Under the pieces are notes generated by a model. It searched no databases. It was not told the origin of the DNA and worked only from the letters and a program-made list of their open reading frames with translations. The translations under genes were made by a program, and so were the position numbers. Shown piece by piece: positions 18,009-26,327 of a stretch of DNA of 64,000 nt (within the stretch, counting starts at the first letter, position 1; every line of letters starts with the position of its first letter). Source of the stretch: JAPXRI01 sp033813635 (GTDB lineage: Bacteria > Bacillota > Clostridia > Oscillospirales > QAMX01). Location of the stretch: positions 1 through 64,000 of the forward strand of contig JAPXRI010000009.1 in the NCBI GenBank assembly GCA_033813635.1, given 5' to 3'.

Positions 18009-18488
18009 ATGAAAGCCGCAGTCGTCTATTACTCTCTCGAGGGAAACACGCAGCTAATCGCCAAAGCTGTCGCGGAAGCGCTGCATGCCGACCTGTTCGC
18101 GCTCAAGCCCAGGCGGGATTTTCCGTCCGGGGGCTTTAAGAAGTTCTTCGTCGGCGGCATGTCCGCGGTATTCGGCTTAAAGCCCAAGCTCGCCAACGGC
18201 GACATCGACCTCTCGGGGTACGACCTCGTGGTGCTCGGCTCCCCGGTATGGGTCGGAAAAATCGCATCCCCGTTCAACACCTTCCTGAAGCACCCGTTCC
18301 GCGGCAAAAACACGGCGCTCTTTGTCTGCTGCGGCGGGGGCGAGGTTGAAAAAGCACTGTCGGCCTTTAAGGCCCGGCTGCCCGGCAACCGCTTTATCGG
18401 CGAGACCAGCTTTATCGAGCCGCTAAAAAACAATCCGGAGCAATGCGCAAAAAGAGCACGTGAGTGGATACTGTCGCTGGAGCTCTAA
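18009..18488 (+). CDS. Flavodoxin family protein
   Basis: 159-residue FMN-binding electron carrier or flavodoxin-like oxidoreductase in the cytoplasm. The phosphate loop is YYSLEGNTQLIA, and the isoalloxazine-side loops are VVLGSPVWVGKIASP and FVCCGGGEVEKAL. The short internal segment GGFKKFFVGGMSAVFG is typical of flavodoxin_4-like proteins in Clostridia. ATG has AAGGGG upstream. It is a single gene; its redox partner is not evident from the neighbours. Confidence 0.85.
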   Translation: MKAAVVYYSLEGNTQLIAKAVAEALHADLFALKPRRDFPSGGFKKFFVGGMSAVFGLKPKLANGDIDLSGYDLVVLGSPVWVGKIASPFNTFLKHPFRGKNTALFVCCGGGEVEKALSAFKARLPGNRFIGETSFIEPLKNNPEQCAKRAREWILSLEL

Positions 18489-18538
18489 AGCGCCGCAAAA
18501 CCCGGCATTATAAACCCGTTTTATAAATAAATAGTACG

Positions 18539-19708
18539 TCAGTCGTCGCGCTGGCTCCTTGTGAACGAGCGCTTAATGTAGTGCCGCTTAACCGAGGCCA
18601 CAATGCCGAGCGCCACGTACATCGTGACCACCGAGGTGCCGCCGTAGCTGATGAACGGCAGCGTCAGCCCCACCACCGGGGCCAGCTTCAGATTCATCCC
18701 CACGTTTATAAACGTCTGGAACGAAAACATCGAGGCGACGCCCACGCACACCAGCATGCTGAATTTATCGTCCTTCATCCGGATCGCAAACGACGTGCAA
18801 ATTCCGACTATGGCGGCCAGCAGAGCTATGATTGACGCCCCGCCGAAAAAGCCCAGCTCCTCGCAGGCCACCGAGAAGATGAAGTCGGTCTCCTTGGCCG
18901 GCAGGTAGTCCCCGTGGGTTATCGAGCCCTGCCCGAGCCCGTCCCCCCAGAAGCCCCCGCTCTTTATCGCCATCAGGCTCTGATGCTGGTGATAACCCGT
19001 CGAATCCAGCTTATAGGTGTCGTCGAACAAAACGATGAACCTGTCCCTCTGGTAATCGCCGAAGACGAACGCCCATAGAAACGGGATGGACGCGGCGACC
19101 GTGAGCAGCCCCGCGGCGCAGTACCTGAGATAGATGCCGCCGGCAAACGCCATGATGATGAAGATAAAAAGATAGGAGGCGGCCATGCCGTCGTCCTTGG
19201 AAAACAGATATACAAACGCGGTGGGAATCAAGCCGTGGGCGAGCAGGGACACCAGTCCTCGAAAGGTGTTTACGTCGTCGCCGAGCACCTGAAAGTGCTT
19301 AGCGAGGGTGAAAATAAACAAAATCTTGCCGATTTCACCGGGCTGAAAGCCCACGTTCGTGCCTCCTATGTCAAACCTTATCCAGCTGTTGTTTCCCGTC
19401 TCTGCGTAGCCGGTGCCGAAAAACAGCGTGGACGACAGAAGTATCAGGTTGATGAAGAACACATATTTCCACAGCGACGAGAGGTGCGCGATGTCGAAAA
19501 GCGATAAAAGAAAATAGGCGCAGATGCCGAGGATGACCGCCACAAGCTGCACTATCAGCTCTTTTCTGGTGCCGACTGAGGTCAGAAGGACAAGGCTGTA
19601 GGCCGAAGCGGCCACAGCCAGCAAAAGCAGGAATATTTCGGTCTTGAAGAAATAGTTTTTCAGAGCCTTGAGGATTTTTTCTCCCCTGCTAATCTGTTTC
19701 AGCTCCAT
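18539..19708 (-). CDS. rodA: FtsW/RodA/SpoVE-family peptidoglycan glycosyltransferase, RodA-like
   Basis: 389 residues from ATG 19708, which sits 2 nt after the stop of the upstream phosphoesterase, so translation is probably coupled. About ten TM helices. SEDS-family motifs are seen: WIRFDIGGTNVGFQPGEIGKI, the conserved LGQGS-TKETDFIF block (here GLGQGSITHGDYLPAKETDFIFSVACEELGF) and LPFISYGGTSVV near the C-terminus. SEDS proteins polymerise lipid II glycan strands with a class B PBP. RodA rather than FtsW is suggested by the length and the lack of a dcw cluster, but this is not certain. Being cotranscribed with two phosphoesterases is unusual. Confidence 0.8.
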   Translation of the reverse strand: MELKQISRGEKILKALKNYFFKTEIFLLLLAVAASAYSLVLLTSVGTRKELIVQLVAVILGICAYFLLSLFDIAHLSSLWKYVFFINLILLSSTLFFGTGYAETGNNSWIRFDIGGTNVGFQPGEIGKILFIFTLAKHFQVLGDDVNTFRGLVSLLAHGLIPTAFVYLFSKDDGMAASYLFIFIIMAFAGGIYLRYCAAGLLTVAASIPFLWAFVFGDYQRDRFIVLFDDTYKLDSTGYHQHQSLMAIKSGGFWGDGLGQGSITHGDYLPAKETDFIFSVACEELGFFGGASIIALLAAIVGICTSFAIRMKDDKFSMLVCVGVASMFSFQTFINVGMNLKLAPVVGLTLPFISYGGTSVVTMYVALGIVASVKRHYIKRSFTRSQRDD

Positions 19709-19710
19709 TT

Positions 19711-20637
19711 TTAGCCTATGACTCCTCCGTCCTCTCCGTAACGCCTGTTGTCTTCCATATAAAAATAGGAGGAAAAGCTTCCGTCCGGGTTGAGGATGAT
19801 CACACGCGCCCCGCAAGGGCTGACCTTTCCCCTGCCACCCTTTGCGTCCTGGTTGAAGCCCGTGGTTTTCCCGTAGCACAGCGCGATTCGGTCAAGCCTG
19901 CCCGAGTAGTCGTTTCCGTGGTCGTGCCCGCAGAACACCGCCTTCACGGTCCTGTCCTCGCAGAGGGCGCAGAAAAGCCCGCAGTTAACGAGCGCCGAGC
20001 CCTCAGGCGCCAGCCGTGTCCCGATGAAATCCCCGCTTTCCCCCACAATCCGGTACTCCGGCAGCGGGATATGGCAGAACACATAGGAATGATAGCTGTC
20101 GTACAGGCTCTCGAATTCCCTCGCGGTGCGTCTGAACCAGTCCACCTGCGAAAAATCGCCGCACGCGAGGCCCTTCAGCCCCCCGTACTTCCGCGCCGGG
20201 CTGTTGTCGAAGAAATAAAACACATATTTCGGCTCGCCGTTTTTGTCGGCGACGGTAACGGTGTAATTCCCGTTCCCGCTCACCGCCGGATCCCCAGGCA
20301 GATACAGGCACCGCTCGCTGTTCATCAGGATTTTCTCAAGCACGGCGGGCTTTTTTACGTAGTCTCTGTCGTGATTGCCGAAGCAAAACGCCCAGGGAAG
20401 CCCTACAGAGTCCATATACGCGCAGAAATCCGCATAGATCTGCTCGCTTTTCGGGCTCCACACCAGATCCCCGGTGACGACGGCCATGTCCGGCTTTTCG
20501 TCCCTTATCGCGTCCGATACCAGCTTTTCCGTTAGACGGCGGAATTTCTGCCCGTAGCGGAGCGACAGGTGCAGATCGGTGAACTGGATGAGCTTCAAAG
20601 GCCGCGAGATGTCAAATTCAATCGTTTTGTTTGTCAT
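19711..20637 (-). CDS. Calcineurin-like metallophosphoesterase (downstream paralogue)
   Basis: 308 residues with the full metallophosphoesterase signature: FTDLHLS (DxH), VTGDLVW (GD), CFGNHDRD (GNHD), FCHIPLPEY (H) and FCGHDHGND (GHxH), binding a dinuclear metal centre. No signal peptide is visible, so probably cytoplasmic. Its paralogue lies 15 bp upstream and shares nearly every motif; both have the same AAAGGRA-ACGGATATG start region, pointing to recent tandem duplication. The substrate (phosphodiester, nucleotide or lipid-linked phosphate) is unknown. The gene ends 2 nt before rodA. Confidence 0.88.
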   Translation of the reverse strand: MTNKTIEFDISRPLKLIQFTDLHLSLRYGQKFRRLTEKLVSDAIRDEKPDMAVVTGDLVWSPKSEQIYADFCAYMDSVGLPWAFCFGNHDRDYVKKPAVLEKILMNSERCLYLPGDPAVSGNGNYTVTVADKNGEPKYVFYFFDNSPARKYGGLKGLACGDFSQVDWFRRTAREFESLYDSYHSYVFCHIPLPEYRIVGESGDFIGTRLAPEGSALVNCGLFCALCEDRTVKAVFCGHDHGNDYSGRLDRIALCYGKTTGFNQDAKGGRGKVSPCGARVIILNPDGSFSSYFYMEDNRRYGEDGGVIG

Positions 20638-20652
20638 ATCCGTATCCCTTTA

Positions 20653-21597
20653 TTAGGCTTTTTGTTCCGGCCTGTGCCCGGGCTGTTCGGTGACCCTTTC
20701 CCCGCCCTCGAGGTAGAGATAGGTCTCGAAATTCTGCCGCCATTTGGCGGGCAAAACGATTATGCGCGCTCCGCGCCTGAAGTCGTCCGGCCCGTAAGCT
20801 CCCCTGCCCGCCTGGTCTGTATAGCCCGTCACGCGCCCGTACGCCAGCCGGACGCCGAAAAGCTCTCCGATATAGTCGTTTGTGTGGTCGTGTCCGGCGA
20901 ATACCCCTTTGACATACCCGTCCTCCACAAGGGTGCAGAAGAGACCGGAGTTGTAGACCGGCGAACACACGCCCTCGTTTTTCTGCCCGAAGCAGAGCTT
21001 TTCGTTCCACACCTCGTTGTACTCCGGCAGCGGGATATGGAAAAAGAACAGCGCGTAGGGAATGCCGCCGCTTTTCGTGTTGCTCCTTATCCGCGACTCC
21101 CTGACCCATTTGATCTGCGAATGGTCTATGTACGCGTAGGTCTCTTTGCCTTTTCTCCTCAAATAATCCCCCGAATCCAGCATATACAGAACCCAGGTCA
21201 GCCGGTTTTTGCCGGCGTAGAGATTTATCGTGTAATTTCCGTCCCCGGCGACGCTCTCGTCGCCCCTTTCGTAGATGCAATACTCCGCCTCCGAGAGCAC
21301 CTTTTCAAGCACAGGCGCCGCCTCGCCGAATTCCCTGTCGTGGTTTCCGAAGGTAAACGCCCATAAAAGCTTTCTCTTGTCCATGAAATCGCAGAAATCC
21401 TTGAGTGTCTGGGCGGCCGAGGCGGACATCACCAGATCCCCGGTGACGGCGAACAGATCCGGCTTCTCGTTTTCCGCTATCTCCTCGATCAGCGAGAGCG
21501 TCTTTTGCTCCGGCCCGTCGTCGCGGAGATGGGTTAGGTGCAGGTCGGTGAGCTGGGCAATCTTGAAAAACTCCCTGTCGCTAAAGCTTAAATCCAT
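20653..21597 (-). CDS. Calcineurin-like metallophosphoesterase (upstream paralogue)
   Basis: 314 residues from ATG 21597, chosen because AAAGGA lies 7 nt before it; the upstream ATG at 21627 has no SD. Metal-binding motifs: LTDLHLTHL, VTGDLVM, FGNHDREF, FFHIPLPEYNEVW, FAGHDHTND. It is followed 15 bp later by its paralogue and then by rodA, forming a three-gene unit behind the palindromic promoter at 21716-21766. The enzyme class is secure; the substrate is not. Confidence 0.88.
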   Translation of the reverse strand: MDLSFSDREFFKIAQLTDLHLTHLRDDGPEQKTLSLIEEIAENEKPDLFAVTGDLVMSASAAQTLKDFCDFMDKRKLLWAFTFGNHDREFGEAAPVLEKVLSEAEYCIYERGDESVAGDGNYTINLYAGKNRLTWVLYMLDSGDYLRRKGKETYAYIDHSQIKWVRESRIRSNTKSGGIPYALFFFHIPLPEYNEVWNEKLCFGQKNEGVCSPVYNSGLFCTLVEDGYVKGVFAGHDHTNDYIGELFGVRLAYGRVTGYTDQAGRGAYGPDDFRRGARIIVLPAKWRQNFETYLYLEGGERVTEQPGHRPEQKA

Positions 21598-21715
21598 ATC
21601 CGTTTCCTTTACTGCAATATGCTGCATTATACATTAGGCGCAACGCGCGCAGCGGTATAATTTTCCATCAATAGGCGGTTGCCGCGTTAAGCGGCGAGCC
21701 GTTGGATATCAAGAC

Positions 21716-21744
21716 GTATAATAGCCGATTTGCGGCTATTATAC
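21716..21744 (-). repeat. Perfect 12-bp palindrome overlapping the -10 box
   Basis: GTATAATAGCCG - ATTTG - CGGCTATTATAC, a flawless inverted repeat. Its right arm contains the -10 TATAAT of the phosphoesterase-rodA promoter and the repeat covers the predicted transcription start. No T run follows, so an operator is more likely than a terminator. Confidence 0.6.
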
Positions 21745-21766
21745 CATAATAAGAGCTCCAAAGCAA
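21738..21766 (-). promoter_or_regulatory. Promoter of the phosphoesterase-phosphoesterase-rodA operon
   Basis: Minus strand TTGCTT (21761-21766), 17 bp, TATAAT (21738-21743). A -35 box embedded close to the end of the neighbouring operon's terminator hairpin. Confidence 0.65.
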
Positions 21767-21767
21767 A

Positions 21768-21798
21768 CGTTCCGGCCCACGAAACGAAGGCCGGAACG
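21768..21798 (-). terminator. Hairpin after the sugar permease operon
   Basis: CGTTCCGGCC (21768-21777) and GGCCGGAACG (21789-21798), 10 perfect pairs. On the minus strand the tail is TTTGCTTT, a weak T run; an A-rich stretch lies ahead of it. Confidence 0.6.
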
Positions 21799-21813
21799 TA
21801 TTTTTGCTTTTTT

Positions 21814-22677
21814 TCAGCCCTTGATGCTGCCCGCCAGAATCCCCCTGACGAAGTACTTCTGCGCGAACACGAAAACGACGTAGATCGGAAGGCTAACCAG
21901 AATCGTCGCCGCCATCAGAAGATTCCACTCGGTCCCGCTCTCGTTGTTGAAAAGCGCCAGCGCAAGCTGAACCGTCTTCATCGAGTCGGAGTTGGTCATC
22001 ACCAGCGGCCAGGTGTACTCGTTCCACGTGCCGGTAAACTTCAAAACGGCGAGCGACGCCAGCACAGGCGTCCCCAGCGGCAGATAGATTCTGAAAAACG
22101 CCCGGAACCGCCCGCAGCCGTCCATCTCCGCCGCGTCGTCGAGCTCCTTGGGGAAGCCGACGAAAAACTGCCTGCAGAGGAAAACGCCGAAGGAACCGGC
22201 TATAAACGGGATAATCAGCCCGGCGTAGGAGTTGATCAGCCCCCTGCCGCCCTCGCCCAGGATGTTGTTTCCTCCAGCCAGCGGGAAGCCCCTGAGCATC
22301 GAGAACACCGGAATCATCGTCACCTGCGGCGGGATCATCATGCCGATCAGGATCAGGATGAACAGCGCGTCCCGGAATTTGAAATTGATCCTCGCGAACA
22401 CGTAGCCCGCCATCGAGTTGATGACCAGGCTCACCGCCACCGTAACGGAGGTGACGAGGAGCGAGTTGAGAAAATACCTGCCCCAGGCTCCGGTTTTCAT
22501 CGCGGCGGCGTAGTTTGAAAACATCAGCTTCGCCGGGATGAGGGACGGCCTTGTGGCATAGACCTCGCTCATCGTCTGAAGGGAGATCGAGAGCATTACT
22601 ATAAACGGGAATAGAATCACCGCGCAGAGCAGTACTGTGACGGCGATAGAAACAGCCTTAAACACCCTGTCGCCCAT
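21814..22677 (-). CDS. Carbohydrate ABC transporter permease (MalG/binding-protein-dependent type)
   Basis: 287 residues, six TM helices, inner-membrane channel subunit of a sugar importer. The EAA loop that docks the ATPase is seen as ELDDAAEMDGCGRFRAFFRIYLPLGTPVL, and the C-terminus ends with the typical FAQKYFVRGILAGSIKG. It starts 2 nt after the stop of the partner permease. No ATPase gene follows; like many Firmicute sugar importers it probably borrows a shared MsmX-type ATPase. Confidence 0.92.
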   Translation of the reverse strand: MGDRVFKAVSIAVTVLLCAVILFPFIVMLSISLQTMSEVYATRPSLIPAKLMFSNYAAAMKTGAWGRYFLNSLLVTSVTVAVSLVINSMAGYVFARINFKFRDALFILILIGMMIPPQVTMIPVFSMLRGFPLAGGNNILGEGGRGLINSYAGLIIPFIAGSFGVFLCRQFFVGFPKELDDAAEMDGCGRFRAFFRIYLPLGTPVLASLAVLKFTGTWNEYTWPLVMTNSDSMKTVQLALALFNNESGTEWNLLMAATILVSLPIYVVFVFAQKYFVRGILAGSIKG

Positions 22678-22679
22678 GC

Positions 22680-23594
22680 TTACGCCGCCCCTTCCTCGGA
22701 GCGCTTTTTAAACATGAAGAAGTTCACAAGCGTCACCGAAAAAATGATCAGGAACAATATTACGGACATCGCCGCGGCGTAGCCCATGCGGAAATCGTTG
22801 AACGCCCGCATGTAGATCTGGTATACCACCGTCGAGGTGGAGGTCATCGGCCCGCCCTGGGTCATGATGTTGATCTGCTCAAAGGTCTTGAACGCCTCGA
22901 TGCAGTTTGTCACAAACACGAAAAAGGTGACCGGCGCGATCTGCGGAAGCGTGATCTTCAGGTGCTTCTGGAGCGTGCTCGCCCCGTCGACGGTCGCTGC
23001 CTCATAGAGCTCGTTCGGGATCGCCGACAGCCCCGCCAGATAGATGATCAGCACGTAGCCGAGATTCTTCCATACGTTGATGAATATCAGCGACGGCAGC
23101 GCGTATTTCGGGTTGTCCAGCCAGTACGGCGGCGAGGACACCCCGAGGGCCGCGAGGATTTTGTTGATATACCCAGTGGAGGGGTCCAGCAGGAACAGCC
23201 ACAACAGCGACACGGCCACCATGCTGGTGGCGTAGGGAAAAATCAGCGCCGTCCGGGAGGCCTTGACAAGCCGGGAGCGGCGGTTCAGCATCACCGACAC
23301 CGCAAGGCCCAGAAAAGTGAGAAAGATCACGCTGAAAAGCGCGTATACCGCCGTGTTTTTCAGCGAGACGAGAAACCATCTGTCCCGAAAAAGCTCCCTG
23401 TAGTTTTTCATGCCCGCAAAGGAGTATTCCGAGCCGAAATGGAAATCGGTAAAGCTGTAGTAGAGGTTTTTCGCGACCGGATAGAGCACGAAGAGTAAAA
23501 AGAACAGTAAAAACGGCGACAGCATCAGATACGCGGACAGATTTTCCCGCCTGGCTCTTTCGGACAGTTTTCCGTTTTTACGTAAGCTCCGCAA
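22680..23594 (-). CDS. Carbohydrate ABC transporter permease (MalF/UgpA type)
   Basis: 304 residues, about six TM helices, partner of the 21814-22677 permease. EAA loop: NELYEAATVDGASTLQKHLKITLPQIAPVT. N-terminal cytoplasmic segment LSERARRENLSAYLMLSPF is typical of this class. The start is a TTG at 23594 with GGGGCGGCGG upstream. It sits 23 bp after the binding-protein gene in the same operon. Confidence 0.9.
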   Translation of the reverse strand: MRSLRKNGKLSERARRENLSAYLMLSPFLLFFLLFVLYPVAKNLYYSFTDFHFGSEYSFAGMKNYRELFRDRWFLVSLKNTAVYALFSVIFLTFLGLAVSVMLNRRSRLVKASRTALIFPYATSMVAVSLLWLFLLDPSTGYINKILAALGVSSPPYWLDNPKYALPSLIFINVWKNLGYVLIIYLAGLSAIPNELYEAATVDGASTLQKHLKITLPQIAPVTFFVFVTNCIEAFKTFEQINIMTQGGPMTSTSTVVYQIYMRAFNDFRMGYAAAMSVILFLIIFSVTLVNFFMFKKRSEEGAA

Positions 23595-23617
23595 CGCTGC
23601 CGCCGCCCCTTTCGATG

Positions 23618-24865
23618 TTATTTGCCCGCGTTCACGATCTCCTGCTCAAGCTTGGCCTGAGCTTCCGCAAGCGCCGCCGCGGGGTCTGCGCCGTTCTCCA
23701 CGGCCTGCACAAGCTCGTTTCTGACCGTCTGGAAGCTCGTAGACCAGGTTACTATCGGCATGCCTATACCGTTCTCCACGCACGCGGCCCTGACGGCGTT
23801 GAACTCGTCAAGCCCGGAATACTGATCGACCAGCGAATCCAGCACCACGGGCACCTTCAGGTCCTGCGCGCGCTTTAAAACCACGCTCTGGGAGAGTGTG
23901 TATGAGATAAAGTCAAACGCAGCGTCCGGATTCTTACAGTCCTTGCCGATGAAGAGCAGCCTGCAGCCGGAGAACGTCATCTGCGCTTTGCCCGTATTGG
24001 ACGGGGGCAGAGCGATCGCCACCTTGCCCGCGTAGTCCGGGTTTGAGAGCATCGACAAAAGCTTTACGTTGTCAATCAGCGTCATCGCGGCGTTGCCGGT
24101 CATGAACGGGTTTGTTTCGTTGCTGTTGTAGGGGATGCTGACGTCGTTCACGATCCCCGCGAGAAACTCCAGCGCCTCAAGGTTTTCGGGGGTGTTCAGC
24201 GTGGGCGCGCCGTCGTCCCCCACAAAGCCGCCGCCGTTGCCGTAGGCGAACACGTCGTACTCCACGAGGTTTCCGCCCGAGGTCGGGAACGCGAAGCCCG
24301 CGCGGGTAATCGTCCCGTTTTCCTTGACGGTCAGCAGCCTTGCGTACTCCTCCAGCTCCTCCCAGGTGGTCGGGGGGGCGCTGATGCCGGCCTGCTCGAA
24401 CAGGTCGGTGCGGTACGCGAACACATAGGGCGCGGGCATGTAGGCCAGCCCGTAGACCTCATCTTTGTAGGTCCCGAGGCTGACGAGCTGATCCATCAGA
24501 TCGTCCTTACCGGACCAGCTGTTGTAGTAATCGGTGAGCGGGATGTACTGCCCCGCCTCCGCCCTGCTCGCGATTGAGAGAATGCCGTGTCCGATGATGT
24601 CCGGGCCGGAATTCGCGGAGAACAGGTTCGTGAGCTTGGTGTCCATGTCGGAGCCGATCGCCGCGTCGTCGTAGCTGATCACCACGTCCGGGTGGTCGGC
24701 CTCGTAGGCGTCGATCACCGAGAGCCAGAAGGTCTTTTCCGCCTCGTCGTTGCCGAGCCTTAAAAACGAGAGCTTAATTTTGTCGTTTCCGCCGCCGGAC
24801 GAACAGCCAAACAGCGCCGCGAGCACCGCGCAGAGAAGACAGAGCGCGAGAATTTTCTTTTTCAT
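23618..24865 (-). CDS. Sugar ABC transporter substrate-binding lipoprotein
   Basis: 415 residues. Lipoprotein signal MKKKILALCLLCAVLAALFGC with lipidated Cys 21, then a family-1 extracellular solute-binding domain (IDAYEADHPDVVISYDD, TWEELEEYARLLT, MTLIDNVKLLSML, FDFISYTLSQSVVLKRA). It captures the ligand outside the membrane and hands it to the two permeases encoded downstream. Being flanked by a sulfatase gene 17 bp upstream suggests a sulfated or host-type glycan fragment as ligand, which is inference. AGGAG precedes the ATG. Confidence 0.92.
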   Translation of the reverse strand: MKKKILALCLLCAVLAALFGCSSGGGNDKIKLSFLRLGNDEAEKTFWLSVIDAYEADHPDVVISYDDAAIGSDMDTKLTNLFSANSGPDIIGHGILSIASRAEAGQYIPLTDYYNSWSGKDDLMDQLVSLGTYKDEVYGLAYMPAPYVFAYRTDLFEQAGISAPPTTWEELEEYARLLTVKENGTITRAGFAFPTSGGNLVEYDVFAYGNGGGFVGDDGAPTLNTPENLEALEFLAGIVNDVSIPYNSNETNPFMTGNAAMTLIDNVKLLSMLSNPDYAGKVAIALPPSNTGKAQMTFSGCRLLFIGKDCKNPDAAFDFISYTLSQSVVLKRAQDLKVPVVLDSLVDQYSGLDEFNAVRAACVENGIGMPIVTWSTSFQTVRNELVQAVENGADPAAALAEAQAKLEQEIVNAGK

Positions 24866-24882
24866 GTTAATGCTCCTAATTA

Positions 24883-26307
24883 TCAGAGTTTTTTATTGTC
24901 GGCGAGCTGGCGGTCTAGCCAGCCGCTTTTAACAAACAGATCCCCCTGTTCCTTGAGTACCGCCAGCAGCTTTTTGCGCATCGCGGCTATCCGCTCCGCG
25001 TGCTCCGGCGAGGAAATCAGGTTTTTCTTTTCTCCCGGATCGTTCTCAAGGTCGTAGAACTCGTCGATGTCGGTGAAATTCCAGATGTATTTAAACCGGC
25101 GGTCCCTGAGCATCCGCTGGTTGTAGAAGCCGAATTGCTGCCCGTTCGACGAGGCGTTGATCTCCTGCCGCCAGTTTTCCGGGCGCTCACCCCGCAACAG
25201 CGGAGCGAGAGAGACGCCCTGGGCCTTCGCGGACTCCGCCCCGAAAAGCTCGTCGATTGTCGGCGCAAGGTCCAGCCCGGAGGAGACAAGCTCCTTCACC
25301 ACCGCGCCCTTTCCGATCCCCGGCCCGGACATGATGAACGGCACCTTGACCACGTCGTCGTAGAGCACATAGTGCTTGTCAATCATCCCGTGGCTCCCGC
25401 ACATGTCCCCGTGGTCCGAGGTGTAGAGGATTATCGTATTGGAGAGCTGGCCGCAGTCCTTTAGCGCTTTCAGGATAATGCCGACGCTGTCGTCTATCTG
25501 GCTGACCATGCCGTAATAGCGCGCGATCGGTTCGGCCCAGTCGCCAAAGCCCATTTTTTCCAGCCCCCAGCTGTAGAGCTGCTGCTTTTGAATATAGGGC
25601 TTGCCCTCAAACGTGTCGCCGACCCCGTCCCAGGGCTCGATATCCCCCGCGCTGTACATCGAGGCGAAGGGCTCCGACGGCTCGCAGGGCAGATGTGGCT
25701 CGCAGTAGTCGACCCGGATATGCCAGGGTCCGCCCTTTTCAGAATACTCCGCGATGGTCTCCGCGGCCTTCCGCGCGAGGTAATGGGTTCTTGAGTCGGC
25801 GAGGGCGATATCGCTTTTCCCGCCGAACCAGTCAAAACGCCTGCGCTTTGGGTATTTTTCTCTTATCATCTCGTCGTGCTCGCGGAAATCCACGTACTTG
25901 TCGTAGCCGAAATCCTTAGGCCCGTAATCCTTCGCGCCCTCCCACTTTCCGAGAAACGCGGTCCGATACCCCGCTGCCTTGAGCTTTTCCGGCCAGTAGC
26001 CTCCCGGGGCGAGGGGCGCCGCGTGAAAGAATCCCGGGTTCCAGAACGCTCCGTAGCTGTCCGGGTTCTTTCCGCAGATCAGCGACTGCCGCGCCGGCGT
26101 GCAGACCGGCAGCGGCGTGAACGCGTTTTCAAACCGGGCGCCGCTTTCCGCCAGCGCGTCGAGGTTCGGCGTTTTTATCCTGAATTTCCCCGCGCAGCCC
26201 AGCGCGTCCGCCCTATGCTGGTCGGCTACTATCATAAGGAAATTATAATTTCCTCGAAAATCAACATTTTCTCGAAAGTTATAATTTTTCTGATTGTTTT
26301 TATCCAT
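24883..26307 (-). CDS. Type I sulfatase, cytoplasmic, Cys-type (formylglycine) active site
   Basis: 474 residues of the alkaline-phosphatase/sulfatase fold. The sulfatase signature PVCTPARQSLICGK has Cys 69, to be oxidised to formylglycine. VADQHRADALG gives metal ligands, and YTSDHGDMCGSHGM supplies the Asp-His pair. There is no signal peptide (start MDKNNQKNYNFRENV), so the enzyme should act inside the cell on imported sulfated sugars. This fits the operon order sulfatase, binding protein, two permeases. No anaerobic maturase (anSME) is encoded in the window. The first 22 codons are AT-rich with repeated NYNF/FRxN words. Substrate unknown. Confidence 0.9.
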   Translation of the reverse strand: MDKNNQKNYNFRENVDFRGNYNFLMIVADQHRADALGCAGKFRIKTPNLDALAESGARFENAFTPLPVCTPARQSLICGKNPDSYGAFWNPGFFHAAPLAPGGYWPEKLKAAGYRTAFLGKWEGAKDYGPKDFGYDKYVDFREHDEMIREKYPKRRRFDWFGGKSDIALADSRTHYLARKAAETIAEYSEKGGPWHIRVDYCEPHLPCEPSEPFASMYSAGDIEPWDGVGDTFEGKPYIQKQQLYSWGLEKMGFGDWAEPIARYYGMVSQIDDSVGIILKALKDCGQLSNTIILYTSDHGDMCGSHGMIDKHYVLYDDVVKVPFIMSGPGIGKGAVVKELVSSGLDLAPTIDELFGAESAKAQGVSLAPLLRGERPENWRQEINASSNGQQFGFYNQRMLRDRRFKYIWNFTDIDEFYDLENDPGEKKNLISSPEHAERIAAMRKKLLAVLKEQGDLFVKSGWLDRQLADNKKL

Positions 26308-26327
26308 CGCGGTATACCCCCGGCGCT

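Noticed and set aside
18539..19879. Extended start of the RodA-like protein at 19879
   Set aside because: The extra 57 residues overlap the upstream phosphoesterase C-terminus and are Arg/Gly-rich shadow sequence. ATG 19708 begins a normal SEDS N-terminus.
20569..21366. Plus-strand frame opposite the phosphoesterase pair
   Set aside because: Both phosphoesterases show complete metal-binding motifs, and the opposite frame shows no family features.
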